Origin: Amblyornis subalaris
Lineage: Eukaryota; Chordata; Aves; Passeriformes; Ptilonorhynchidae
Direction: 5' to 3'
Assembly (NCBI GenBank): GCA_018881555.1
Contig: JACAXG010000121.1
Coordinates: 1,464,915 to 1,528,914, forward strand
Length of the DNA: 64,000 bases
The position numbers and the translations under genes were made by a program. Positions 24,881-36,770 of the stretch are shown here, in pieces. The notes beneath the pieces are model-generated. The model did not search any database and had not been told where the DNA came from. It saw only the letters and a program-made list of their open reading frames with translations. How positions within the stretch are numbered: the stretch's first letter is position 1; every line of letters starts with the position of its first letter.

Positions 24881-27800
24881 CATCCTTCTCCTCGTAATTC
24901 CAACATCCTCCCTTTCCCTTGGCAGGCAGGTGATGATTCGGTTGAGAAAGAGATTTGTTGCTTGTNTTTGCAGCCAAGATATTCTGAGGAAGTCTCTTTA
25001 CTTTAGCAAAATGACACGAGGAAGGGATTTGNGTCAGTACTCAGGCACTAAACTGGGCCCTTGGTGCCAGTGATGCAAAGCTAGGCTAAATCTATTTATT
25101 TATTTATTTTTTTATTGTGGCATCCAAAGCTTTTGAAGACGCGTGGGGAGAGGACAGGAGAGGCTCTGGAGGCACAGAAGCCTGTGATCTTTCCCTCCTG
25201 TGTATTAGTACTTGCACAGAACTGGCAAAATTATTCTGTCAGTGGATTTNGGGAGAGCATGCAAAGATGCACCTATGATTAGAAGGATATTCCAAGAGTT
25301 TGGAAGAAGCTTTTTTCCCCACGTGCATTAATCCTTTGCATTTGAATAACACAANATATTCACTAGATGTCTCTACTGCACCATAAAATATATCAGAATT
25401 TCTATTCCATTTAAACTGATGGAAATTTGGTGTGCTTATATAGCCTTTTTTCCAAAAGTNTGAGTTGCATAAGACTGACCTGTTTGATTCCTTGAGTTCC
25501 TACATTTCAGCCTGCACTGTCCCAGGACCTAAAGCTCAGCTATAGCTCCTAATTAAAGGAAATCTTCTGCCTTAGGCTAAAAACCCCAGCATTTTGTCTC
25601 CCTGAAATTGATAATAGCAGGTTGTTATTCCTGCACTGGGCAAAGTAGGAAGGGGACAATCTGTGGAAAACCTGTCTTTATTTCATGGTTTTGAATTCAT
25701 CACTCTGAAAATAAATTCATGTAATTTACAACCAAAACAAGCACATAACTTATGCATATAAATACCCATGGATATAGGCCACTCTGTCACGTTAAATTTT
25801 CAACTTTTGAGCATAAAACTGATGAGCTGACTAAAGCTGAAGAAGGATAAAAGCCACTGAGAATAGTTTAAAACAAGTATTTTCTTTTTTCCCCTTTTTT
25901 TTCCTTTTTAAGCAATTTGTACCCTCTGCTTCATTCAAGTAAGAGTAATTCTTTTCATAGCAATCAGAGGCAGGAGAGGTGTTGATGCACACACCTTCCT
26001 CTTTTCAGTGCCTTACCTGCTCCTCTTCATTTCTAGTAAGGACAGCAAGAGCCCAGGTGTGGAGAGCAGGTTTTGAGGGGATTCACACTCAAATACTCAC
26101 ACAATACTCTTTTTTTTCTGTAGTTGTCAGGAGAAAGCTTCAGGCAAGATTTCCTCTGATAACCTTATTTCAAATATTTGAAGATCTTTGTAAGTCTGAG
26201 CAGATCAATGTACAGTGTATGTCATAAAGAGCACTAATTACAAGGATGTGATGCTGGGTTCAAATTAATAATCATCTGCCTTCTGCCAAAAAGTAATGCA
26301 CCATTTTATGCACAATGTTTAAAAAGCCTCAATTTAAAAGATTTTATGATGCATTAAGATAAACTCAGGCTGGTGTGAAATCCCACTGGAAGCAGTGGTA
26401 CTTCTGACACATTTCCTGTGAAAATAAGTTCATGAAATTTGGGATAGACAAACTGAAAGTTCCAATACTGCAGGAAACATCATAGTCTTGCAGGAAATAC
26501 CACAGCAGTTTGTTTTATTCCTATTCTTTTTCTTACTCTTATTCCACACTGTCTCAGTTTGGATGTGTGCTTTAAAAGGCAAACTGTCAAATTCTGGTCT
26601 GTCCCTCGGGCAGCTGACATAAAATGTCATTTACAAGCTTATTTTTGATTGCAAAATTGCACAATTTTGAACTAGTATTATTTGCCTGTTGAGGAATGAA
26701 AAGATATAAAATCTGTAATTCTACAATGAATAAAGTCTCCTATTTTTTCAGGGGTTGTTGTCTTTCTGCTTCAATCAGCTAAATAGCTCAGTAAAAACTC
26801 AGATAAGGGTGGTGGGTGTTCCATCAGTGACAGGAAACACTGGAAGTGAACCTGCTGAGAAAGTCCAGAAGGTCCCACTGATGCCAGCTTCACACCCAGG
26901 AATATCCCTTTATCCCTGCTTTTCACTGGTGCAGACAAAATCAGAGCTCATACTCTGCGTTTCAAAAGCTGTGCAGGTCGTTGATGTCTCACGTAAATAA
27001 TTTATTTCAATGCAAAAATGCTCAGAGGAATGCAGGGAGTCTCAAAGACCTACAGTGTGGAAAGCTCCCTTCCTGAGTTCCTGGGAAGAGGCTGTCTGGG
27101 AGAGGAGGAGGTGTAAGGCGCTTTGGGGCTTTCAGCTGTTGTACCTTGGATGTTTCCCCTGGCATTCTGAGAATAAAAATACAACTGTCTTGAATAAATT
27201 GCACTGAGGTACAACTGCAGATTTTGGGTTGTGTTTGTTTAGGCCAGACTGAGCTATTTGCTCTTGCCAAAGACCACCATCATTTTTACTGTGACAAGAA
27301 AGATTTCACTTGGAATCATCAGTTTTCAGGCAGCACGAGCAGCTGTTTGGCCTGTGGTGTTTGCACACAGACACTCTCCTTCAGCTTGTCCTTCTGAAAT
27401 TGCTATTCAGCATCAGGAGCTGAGGACACACAATACTGCACACACAAAGATAAAAAGGGAGGGAATTATCCCGGAGTGACTGGTACAGACACACTCACAC
27501 AAGCCCACGTGAAAAAACCAACCATTGCAAAAACTGATTGAAACATTTCTAAATGGAGATGGGAAGGTCTAAATGCCTACTTGTGCATGATTCCTTGAAG
27601 AATTCAGCAGAATTGCCATTTTTCTCATAAGAACTCATCAAACAGATCCCTTCCGTCTTGCAAATATCCCATCTCAGCAATTTTCCAGCCAGGCATGGTA
27701 AACCTAAACATTAAAAGACATTCCCGAGAGGTATCACTCTCAAAGCCCACAATTGTTCTAATTAAGTCTTTAGTCACCAATTATTTCTATTCAGAGGTCG

Positions 27801-28859
27801 TTGGACNTAATCCTGTTCCTGCTGGCACTGCCTGAAAACTCTCTCAGAGCTTGGTTATAGGGATCTGCTGTGTCTAGATGTTTTAGGGTTCCGAAACTGC
27901 AGTGACTGCAGCACCCAGCGATGCTGCACACAACCTCTGAGGTTTTGATGTTCTCAGACCTGCAAAGGGTGACCATCAGAGCCCTCCCGACCAGGCAGGT
28001 CTGCAGGACCCCCAGTCCCTCTCATTCGGGGAGGGGAAGGGGAGGTGGTGCGGTAGGAGCAGCTCCTGGGCAGCCCCACAGCAGCCGGGCAGCTGGGCTG
28101 TCCCGTGGTGTGACACGGCCGNGGTGGCTGCTGGGGCAGGGCTCTGACAAAAGCAGCAGCTTTTTTCCCCTGTGTCAGGGCTATTTGCACCCACAGACAC
28201 CTTTCTTCCCTTGTCAACCCTGACACCGCTGAGGATTGCTGGAGGAACCCCCCGGCAATCCCCCGGGGCGGGNGGTGATGTAACATTTACAGCAGGAACA
28301 AACACAGCAAGACCTGTGCCCGGGGTCTCCCATTCCAGCTTCCCATCCCCTTTGTAGGGATCCCTCCTGCAAGGAGGAGAGCACCAACNGGAAGTAAATA
28401 GCGAGTTGAAGAATTTGTGCTGACTGTGACACGGTGGGTGCTGCAGATGGAAAGTCTGAGCACAGAGAAGAGGTGGGCGATTTACCAAGACACCAGAGAC
28501 ACTTTTAACTGCCAAGGCTTTGCCTCTGCCTCGGGACCAACGCATCTGCCATCCAGCCTGGCTNCAGATGGGACAGGCAGAGCTCATCTCAGCCCTGCCC
28601 TGAAGAGAACAGGAGCTGCCCATGAGTACAATTTACCTCCGCTTCCTGCAGCAACCATTTTCATTTCACTCAGAGGCTGAAAGGTTGCTGAAACCGCAGT
28701 GGCATTTGCTGGTGGCTCAAATCAGGTCATCCAAAAGCTTCCTCAGACGCTATTTGCATTCTTTGTCTTACAATCATCCACAAACAAGAGGTGGCTGCAA
28801 AATGTGGACGTATTTCCCAGGGAGAAAGCTTTACAGGGAGGTGCTTGGGAAAAACCCTG

Positions 28860-29365
28860 CGTGCAGCTCTGGGGTCCTGCACGGGACAGGGACCTGTTGG
28901 AGTGGGTCCAGGGGAGGTCATGGAGATGCTCCAAGGACTGGAGCATCTCTCCTGCAAAGACAGGCTGAGACAACTGGGGCTGCTCAGCCTGGAGAAGAAA
29001 AAGTGTGGAGACCCCAGAGCTGGNTGCTTTCCAGGATTTGAAGGATGCCTACAGGAAAGCTGGAGAGGGACTGTTCACGAGTGTCTGGGGTGATAGGGCA
29101 AGAGGGAATGGCTTTAAACTGAGAGCAGATTTAGATTGGATCTGAGGAAGAAATTGTTCCCTGTGAGGGTGGGGAGGCCCTGGCACAGGTTGCCCAGAGA
29201 AGCTGTGGCTGCCCCATCCCTGGAAGTGTCCAAGGCCNGGTTGGATGGGGCTCTGAGCAGCCTGGGATAGTGGAAGGTGTCCCTGCCCATGGCAGGGAGG
29301 TTGGAATGAGATGAGCTTTAAGGTCCCTTCCAACACAAACCATTCTCTCATTCCACAACATAACA
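28860..29365 (+). repeat. CR1 LINE 3' region (forward orientation)
   Basis: Contains GGCTGCTCAGCCTGGAGAAG-type text, TGGAAGTGTCCAAGGC and GGTCCCTTCCAACACAAACC, ending near CATTCTCTCATTCC. This is the forward CR1 3' region, about 500 bases, and accounts for the open frames here. Confidence 0.9.
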
Positions 29366-30811
29366 CATCACTCCAGGCTGCTCTGCAGAAGGCAAAANTA
29401 AGATGGAAGTTGCAGAAGAAATCCAAAGGCAGAGTAAGGGGTGGAAAAAGAGGGTGTCAGCTTTGTGACCATCATGCTAACAGATAACAATGGTTTTGGG
29501 CCTGTGAACACCTGTAACCTGATAAGAACTTCCATGGGAACCAGTGAGGTGAAAGATTTGCAGAATTTGGTTCCCCTCATTTTTGTTCTGACTGTGTGAG
29601 TGCATCTACATTCTATTAAAGCACCTTTAGTGTCCTTTGATCTGTATCAGAAAATCTCTAGGTAGCTTCCTGCTTCTTTAGATGGTGCCAATGCCATTTA
29701 CAGGAATTTCGGTCATCATTTGCATGCAACATGTTTTGAAGTGGAATTTTGAGAAATGGGGTTTTATTACACGTTGCACTGTAATGGTGTTCACAAAAGT
29801 GAATGTTTTTACGTTTCAGAGTTAAATGAGCTGATTTTCCCAGCACGTCTGAGTGATAACAAACCGTTCAGGTCTGCAAAAACCACGGTTGCTTTTAGGC
29901 ATGTGAAGAGATTTCTCACAGACATGAAGTCCAAACATTTACCAGTTGTGTGACCCGAAACTGAGTTCTTGTGGTTCAGGATTTTCATTGCATATTTAGA
30001 TTTTAAGGGGAACATTGTTGACCTAACAGAATATTATAGCATTTAGGAATTGGATTCTGGCTTCACAGCTAGGAGAACAAAATGGGGTGTCAAAAGGAAC
30101 AATGCATTTGCACATTGAGTTAACAGTTGCCAGAGCAGAAGAAACACTTTACTCTTCAAAGAAATGTGCAGTGTAGGGTGCTACCCTCAAAGCAGCCATA
30201 CTGAGACAGGCTTTGTCTTACAGGAGGCCTGATGCAAATTTAATTGCATCCAGAGCAATTAAGTCAGGCATAAAATCAGTGTAGGATTATATTCTTGGAG
30301 AACCAACATTGACACAGTGGTGCTCTGAAGCCAAAAAGGAAAATCTTCTTTGAAATGTCCTTCTCATTTTCCTGAAGTCACATTTGTCAGACCTAGAAGC
30401 CTTTCAAATTTATCCTGAGGTGTTTCTTAATATAGTTGCCAAATTTCAAAGCCTAGGTGTGAACAAACAGATTAATAATGGAAAAACATTGTAAATCTCA
30501 GCAGAGGATTTGGGAATTCCTGTGTGAAGCCTTTTCTACATGTTAACCACGGTTACACAAATGCTGGGGAGCTCACTTGTGTGTGGTGACATGGAAAGAC
30601 ATCACNCTCCTTTAGCTAATGGCCAAAGCTAATTGAATTTGAAGGGAAAAAGGGCAATTTTGGAAGTGTCTCTGGAAAGTTCCCTTTCTAACAAATGTAC
30701 TTCCCAACCAGCTTTATNGTCCATATTTCTGAATAGCTTTTCATAGCAACAATCTCTTATCCCCTAACTCAGTAAGACAATGAAATACAAAGCATTGTGC
30801 AGAGAACTTAT

Positions 30812-31765
30812 NATAGAATCATAGAATATTCTGAGCTGGAAGGGACCCACAAGGATCATCGAGTCCAACTCCTGCACACCCCAACAATCCCACCCTGTGC
30901 ATCCCTGGGAGCATTGTCCAAATGCTCCTGGAGCTCTGGCAGCCTTGGGGCCAGGACCATTCCCTGGGGAGCCTGTTCAGTGCCCACCACCCTCTGGGGG
31001 AAGAACCTTTCCCTGATCTCCAGCCTGACCCTCCCCTGNCNCAGCTCCAGCCNTTCCCTGGGTGCTGTCCCTGGTCACAGAGCAGCGATCAGTGCCTGCC
31101 CCTCCTCCTCCCCTCCTGAGGAAGCTGCAGAGCTGCTGTGAGCTCTGACCTCAGTCTCCTCCAGCTGAACAGACCAAGTGCCCTCAGCCNCTCCTCGTGT
31201 GGCCCCTCCNGGCCCTTCTCCATCCCCGTGTCCCTCCTTTGGACACTCTCCAGCAGCTTCAGCTCTCTCTGATATTGTGGTGCCCAAAGCTGCCTGCAGC
31301 ACCTGAGGTGAGGCTGCCCCAGCCCAGAGCAGCGNGNGCTCCCTGGCTGATGCTGTTCCTGGTGCCCNCAGGCCAGGGATGTCCCTCCTGGCTCCAGGGC
31401 ACTGCTGGCTCATGTCCAGCTGGCCATGGACCAGGNCCCCCAGGTCCCTTTCCCTGGCACTGCTCTCCAGCCTCTCATTCCCAGTCACTCCGTGCATCCA
31501 GGGTTCCCCATCCCAGGTGCAGATCCAGCTCTTGTCTTTGTTAAACTTCACACAGTTGGAGATTCCCAGCCCTGTCACTTGTCCAGGTGTCTCTGTGGGG
31601 CCTCTCTGCCTTCCAGGGAGTCAACAGCTCCTCCCATTTTAGGATCACCTGCAAACTTACTCAGTATCCCTTCCAGTCCTGCATCCAAGTCCTTTCTGAA
31701 GATGTTGAAGAGCCCAGGGCCAAGGATGGAGCCCTGTGGAACCCCGTCAGGTTACCAGCCTCATA
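30812..31765 (-). repeat. Long CR1 LINE copy (reverse orientation)
   Basis: Starts ATAGAATCATAGAATATTCT followed by GAGCTGGAAGGGACCCACAA and runs about 950 bases to GGAGCCCTGTGGAACCCC. Both-strand open frames in this interval are CR1-derived. Confidence 0.92.
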
Positions 31766-32597
31766 AAAATTATAGTTCTCTCCTTTTGCTTCATTTTGAC
31801 ACCTGCCTTTTTGTTGGCTGCCTTCTTGCTGGTCAAAGCCTTTCCTGCCTGGTTATCTCTGCCATTATTCTCTGGATCCATCATCTCAGTGAGAGGAATA
31901 TGAATATCCTTCCAAAATACAGAAAAAACCCAAATGTTTTTGCCTTGGATTCACAACAGCACCTTGCCAAGAAAGGATGCTTGTTTGCGTTTCTCAGAAC
32001 TGCTCTTTTTTTCAGTTAGAGCCTCCACTGGACCTCACAAAAGAAAAGGAAGTGATATAGCATTTTATATGTGCCTGTAAGTGGCTTTGAAGTTCTCTTT
32101 CTGCTGCAATAAAATCTGAAGCGTGGAGTGTGTTTGACTAACAAGAAGCAGGATGAGAGACCAAGCCAGTTCTCTGAATGTGCACAAATAAGAGGAACGA
32201 GGTTTGTGATCTCTAAAAACACTGCACACCAGCTGTAGGTGCACACACACTCAGGAGATTCCAGGGAACATTAAGTATAAGCATCCCTGTGTTTTCCTGG
32301 AGTGCTCCCCTTTGGGACCAGGCTGCTTCCTCCTTCTGTTGAGAGGATGCTCCACATTTTCATGTGTCCCTTCATCCCTGCAATGCTGGTATTGATTTCT
32401 GCTGCCAACCTGTGAACAGCCTTGGGCTTAACTTGCAGGTCGGTGAGAAGGGTGTTACTCTTGCTAGACCAAAAGACTGTTTTTCCTTTCCCTGGGTGAG
32501 GATCTACTGCCTTTGTTTTACTAGAACTTTCCACAGCTTAGCAAATGTATAAGAAATAAAAGAAAATGAAAANGCAATATAGACTGGTAAGATGGTT

Positions 32598-33145
32598 GTG
32601 ATGGATTGACCGTAGCTGGCAGCCAGACACCCACCCAACCACTCTCTTATTCCTGCTCTTCAGGAGGACAGGGGGGAAAATAAGAGGAAAAAGGTTGTGG
32701 TTCGTGGTAAAAGCAGATTAATCACTTATCTGTTACCATTGTGCACTAAACAGACTTGGGGAAAGCGAATTACTTTTGCAAATTAATATAGATTTGGATA
32801 GTGAGAAACAAAGATAAAAAGATGAAAGTAGCACCTTATTCCTGCTCTTTGTTCCCTCAATTTCACTGCTTTATTCCTGACTTCACTCTCCTCATCATCC
32901 ACCGCCTCAAGAGGCACAGGGGGATGGGGGTTATGGGGTCAGTCCCTAACAGCTCCTCTCTGCTTCTCCTTCACCCCACACTGTTCCTCTGCTCCAGGGT
33001 TGATCCCCCATGGACTGCACTCCCAGGATTTATCACCACCAGACCCTCTATGGACACATTAAAGCTGAAGCCAGGATGGAATCCCGAACCCCACAAAGTC
33101 CTGGTGAGTTTGACACCAGACAGAAATCACTATAACCATTTCAGA
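32598..33145 (+). mobile_element. LTR remnant of a bird endogenous retrovirus (ERVL-like)
   Basis: Begins TGATGGATTGACCGTAGCTG and passes through GGAGGACAGGGGGGAAAAT, CAGACTTGGGGAAAGCGAAT and TGCTCCAGGGTTGATCCCCC segments, resembling a family of solo LTRs common in birds. No internal coding region accompanies it and the 3' end is indistinct. Family assignment is from memory of such LTRs. Confidence 0.6.
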
Positions 33146-33640
33146 AGGAAAAAAACCCAACAAACCAAACAACTTTCTACTGAACCCTCAATTTCCAGAA
33201 AATAATATTCCAGACTATCACTTAAGAGATCACCAAGGACTTGCCAGAATGTCCCACTTCACTTTGGGGAAGAGACCTTGCCTGTGAAATTAAGCGAACA
33301 AATCTTTGCTGATGCAGAAAGCTCAGGCTTGTCCTTTTGAAGTGCAACAGAAATACTGCAAACTGTAGGGTGTCAACGCATCTGCTTCTGTAGTTCCAAG
33401 CCACAAAAGTCTTCATTTCAATAACAGCATTAAATTGCTCAAAGGTATGAGCAGCTTCTCAAATGGAGGGGCACAAAGCAGAACTAAGGATCAATACATG
33501 TGTTCAGATGTCCTTCCCAGCTATTTAATGAGACACCATCTTCTTTTGGTAAAGTAGGAAGCGATTGCCAGCATTTGAAATAAAAACCCCAGAAGCTGAC
33601 ACAGCCGATTCTAATGTAAGATTCTTGTTTATCACACTCA

Positions 33641-33695
33641 GAATCATAAAATCATAGGATGGCTTGGGTTGGAAGNNACCTTNGAGATCATCTTG
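33641..33695 (-). repeat. CR1 LINE 3'-end fragment (reverse orientation)
   Basis: GAATCATAAAATCATAGGAT then GGCTTGGGTTGGAAG, a short CR1 terminus that grades into T/G-rich simple sequence. Confidence 0.85.
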
Positions 33696-33796
33696 GGTTT
33701 GGTCGGGGTTTAGGTTTTTTCTTGTCTGTTTGGTTGGGGNTTTTTTGTGTGTGTTGTGTTTGTTTGTTTTTGCTTTTTGTTTGGTTGGTTTGCAGG
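33696..33796 (+). repeat. T/G-rich simple sequence
   Basis: About 100 bases made almost only of TTTG, TTGG and TGTG steps, directly after a CR1 terminus. Confidence 0.8.
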
Positions 33797-34257
33797 AACC
33801 ACAGCTAAGAAAAATTTAAGAATAACTGAAATTAACACTGTAAGACAGCGACTTACTGTCCACTAAGCTCTTTTCAACAACTCTTTTCAACAATCTTGTC
33901 AAAAGTGTCAGGAGCACCAAGGGACAAAGTACCAAGATTTATGCTGGAAAGCTTTCAAGCTTCTCTTGCTAACCTTTATTTCTCTGAAGTGTCCCAGGGA
34001 AGAGCTTCACAGATCATAAAATCCCANTCCTCAGAGAACTTCGACATCCAAACAGTTGATTAGCTCTGATGCTCAGTTCATGAGCGATGCTAGCTGCATC
34101 TTCATATGAGAACAGTTTTTAACAGAAGAAAAATCAAGGGCCAACATGAATTACTCAGCATAGGAGGATGAATTGTGTGCAGTTTTATTGATGTGAATTG
34201 TGCCAGCTTGTCTGTTGTTACAACTTAGCTGAGAGCTCCTGGAGCGGAGGCCGTGGG

Positions 34258-34712
34258 GATGATTTAGGGACTGCAGCAGCTCCTGAAGGGAAAGGCTGAG
34301 GGAGCTGGAGGTGCTCAGCCTGGAGTGGAGCCCCAGCTGAGAGGTGCCCCCATCCCTGGGTGTCCCTGTGTCCAGACCTCATCCCTGTGTGTCCCTGTGT
34401 GCAGGGAGGGCTCCGAGCAGGGCCCGGGCTCTGCTCCGGGGGGCCCAGCAATGTCCCCAGAGGAACAGGCAGGGACTGAGCCCAGCGAGTTCCCCCTGCA
34501 CAGGAGGCAGAACTTTCTGCCCTGGGCAGTGCCTGAGCCCTGGACAGATTGTCCAGAGAGGCTGTGGAGTCTCCTCCCTGGGGATATTCCAGACCCATGT
34601 GGATACAATCCCATGCCCTGTGCTCTGGGGTGGCCCTGCTGGAGCAGGGAGGTGGCACCAGTGATCCTCTGTGGTCCCTTCCAGCCTGACCCATTGTGTG
34701 ATTCTGTACTGA
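34258..34712 (+). repeat. CR1 LINE 3' region (forward orientation)
   Basis: Contains GGAGGTGCTCAGCCTGGAG and GGTCCCTTCCAGCCTGACCC, ending at GTGTGATTCTGT, the forward CR1 3' end. The long overlapping open frames at 34218-34915 are within it. Confidence 0.85.
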
Positions 34713-35164
34713 AACCTATAAGTGGTGATACACTTAGGATTGAAAAGGATTTCTTGTTCTTCTGTACTACTCTTCTTTATTCTTCCTGTTTTTCCATATG
34801 CAAGATCCACACAACACTGGGCATTCCTATTAACGCCCTGCTTCACACCTACCCTCCTCCAGCTCCCCTGCTGCAGCCCACTGGCAGCAAATGCTACAGG
34901 CTGGACTAATTCCACTGGGCTTCTACAACAGTTTTGCTTCCAATTTCGTAAGCAGAACGGAAATTATTACTAACATTGCACTGTGACATTAAATAAATCC
35001 ATTAATGACCACNGGATGTCTAACTCTACATGTGTGTGCATTTACATAAAGAGCCCTGGAATACATGGAAAGAAGTGAACTGATGTGTTTCTGGGTTCAG
35101 GTTTTCCAGTTTGGGAAGGAACATCCTGCAAANAAATGATGTCTCAACAGTCAGCCTGGCCTGC

Positions 35165-35650
35165 TGTCATGGTTTAACCCCATCAGCAGCTCAGCCCTGC
35201 GGAGCCGCTCGCTCCCTCACACCTGGGGGGTGGGGAAGAGAACCAGAAGAGTAGAAGTGAGAAAACTGGTGGGCTGAGATAACAGTTTAATAGATAAGGC
35301 AAAAGCCACACACACAAGAAGAGCCAAAACAAGGATTTAACTCACTGCTTCCNGTGGTTGCGTAGGTGTTCAGCCATCCCCAGGACAGCAGGGCCCTGTC
35401 ACACGTGATGGTGACTTGGGAGGACAAACACCATCGCTCCAAACATCCCTTCCTTCCCTCTTCTCCCCCCAGCTTTATAAGCTGAGCATGATGCCATATG
35501 GGATATCCCTGTGGTCAGTTGGGGTCAGCTGTCCCAGCTGTGTCCCCTCCCAGCTCCCTCTGCACCTTCCTCACTCGTGGGGTGGGGTGAGGAGCCTCTT
35601 CCAGCCTCTGCCCCTGGCCCGCTGATGGGCTTGGGCAAGGCCTTTTATTT
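35165..35650 (+). mobile_element. LTR remnant of a bird endogenous retrovirus
   Basis: Starts TGTCATGGTTTAACCCCATC and contains GGTGGGCTGAGATAACAGTT, AGCTTTATAAGCTGAGCATG (TATA-like) and GGTCAGCTGTCCCAGCTGTG. This is the layout of a very common bird solo LTR. No internal retroviral genes are present, and target-site duplications could not be fixed. Confidence 0.8.
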
Positions 35651-36205
35651 TTGCCCTTCCAAGTGCATGCTGGNAATAGTGCCCTTCTTTGCTGAGTGCT
35701 CTCAGACCCACAGGTTGAAGCNATACCCAGAAAATCAGACTTTTTCAGACATGGGGGTAGGAGACAGGAGCTCTGCTAGACCTGAAGGAAGGCAGGGTAT
35801 GTCTGTATGGCAGCAGAGAGCACAATGGGAAAGGACTAAATAAACAGATAAATAAATTTCAGCCTGTGAGTTTAAATGTTTAAACGACTGTTTTGTTTTT
35901 TTTTTCTGAAGTGGAGGATAACAACACACAGACATTCATTTATGGCAATAGGTGTCTTTGGTTTCAGCCCTAGCTCTGACCATGCCTTCTGGGTGCTGCT
36001 CTGGCAGCTCATCACGCACACAGGCTCTGCTGTGGCACCCCAGAGGGTTAGACTTGAACCCCAAGCCTGGCAGTCTCTGCTGCAGCTCAGCTTTCGGGAA
36101 GTGCAAAGCTCCGTTTTGCTGTCAGACCAGCAGTTCACTTTCTTCAGGATGTGCACCACGAGGCAGCAGGGGTCCTGGGCTGAGCTGCCTGTTGTGTGGC
36201 ACGAG

Positions 36206-36285
36206 GGGCTGAATCCTGCTGGGCTGAGTTCTGCTGGGCTGGGTTCTGCTGGGCTGGGTTCTGCTGGGCTGGGTTCTGCTGTGCA
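36206..36285 (+). repeat. Minisatellite, 15-base unit
   Basis: The unit GGGCTGGGTTCTGCT repeats about five times with small variants. It forces a five-residue repeat in minus-strand open frames, which are not genes. Confidence 0.9.
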
Positions 36286-36723
36286 GCCCCCGTTGCTGTT
36301 TCCAGTCTGCCGTTGCCTTTGCACGCAGTGAAGGCGATGCTGTCACACCCGCAAGAAGGGGTGTCATCATTACCACTCTTACTCTGTGCAGCACTGGTAG
36401 CTGTGCTAACACCAGAACATCACAAGGGACATCACTCAGGCCTGGCAGGAGCGGAGAGTCTGTGCTCACTCAGGAGCACGTCAGCATGGGGAGCGACATG
36501 AGCTCGCATCCCTCTGCTCCCCCAGCAGAGCCCCTGGGGCTCCAGGCTGCCAAGCTCTGCGTGATGTGCAGAGGGATCCAGCACAAAAATCCCCCCATCT
36601 TCCTTGCAGGTGCTGCAGGAGAGTCTGGACCCTCAGATATCTCCATGTTCTGGCAAACAGCCTGAAAAACTCAAGGCTGAAAAATCACTCCCGCCTTCCA
36701 AGACATATGGATGCCTGATACAC

Positions 36724-36770
36724 AGCCTGGAGGTCTTTTCCAACATAAACTATTCTGTGATTCTGTGGTT
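36724..36770 (+). repeat. CR1 LINE 3' terminus fragment (forward)
   Basis: GGTCTTTTCCAACATAAACT followed by ATTCTGTGATTCTGTG, the octamer-ended forward CR1 3' tail. Confidence 0.8.

Larger units (their letters stand above)
23718..32597. other. Intergenic, no gene recognised; CR1 copies listed separately
   Basis: Between gene A and the first LTR remnant I found no exon set. A GC-richer patch at 27950-28620 gives a minus-strand open frame of 215 codons with several ambiguous codons. It resembles no family and has no splice context. An ATTT-type simple repeat is at 25090-25115. Confidence 0.5.

Noticed and set aside
27954..28623. Minus-strand open frame of 215 codons
   Set aside because: Contains several ambiguous codons, sits in a locally GC-rich patch, and resembles no protein family.
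34218..34915. Open frames of 158-194 codons at 34 kb
   Set aside because: The DNA is a forward CR1 3' region, so the frames are repeat-derived.
35872..36469. Minus-strand frames with a repeated AEPSP pentapeptide
   Set aside because: The peptide repeat is a direct product of the 15-base minisatellite at 36206-36285. No gene context.
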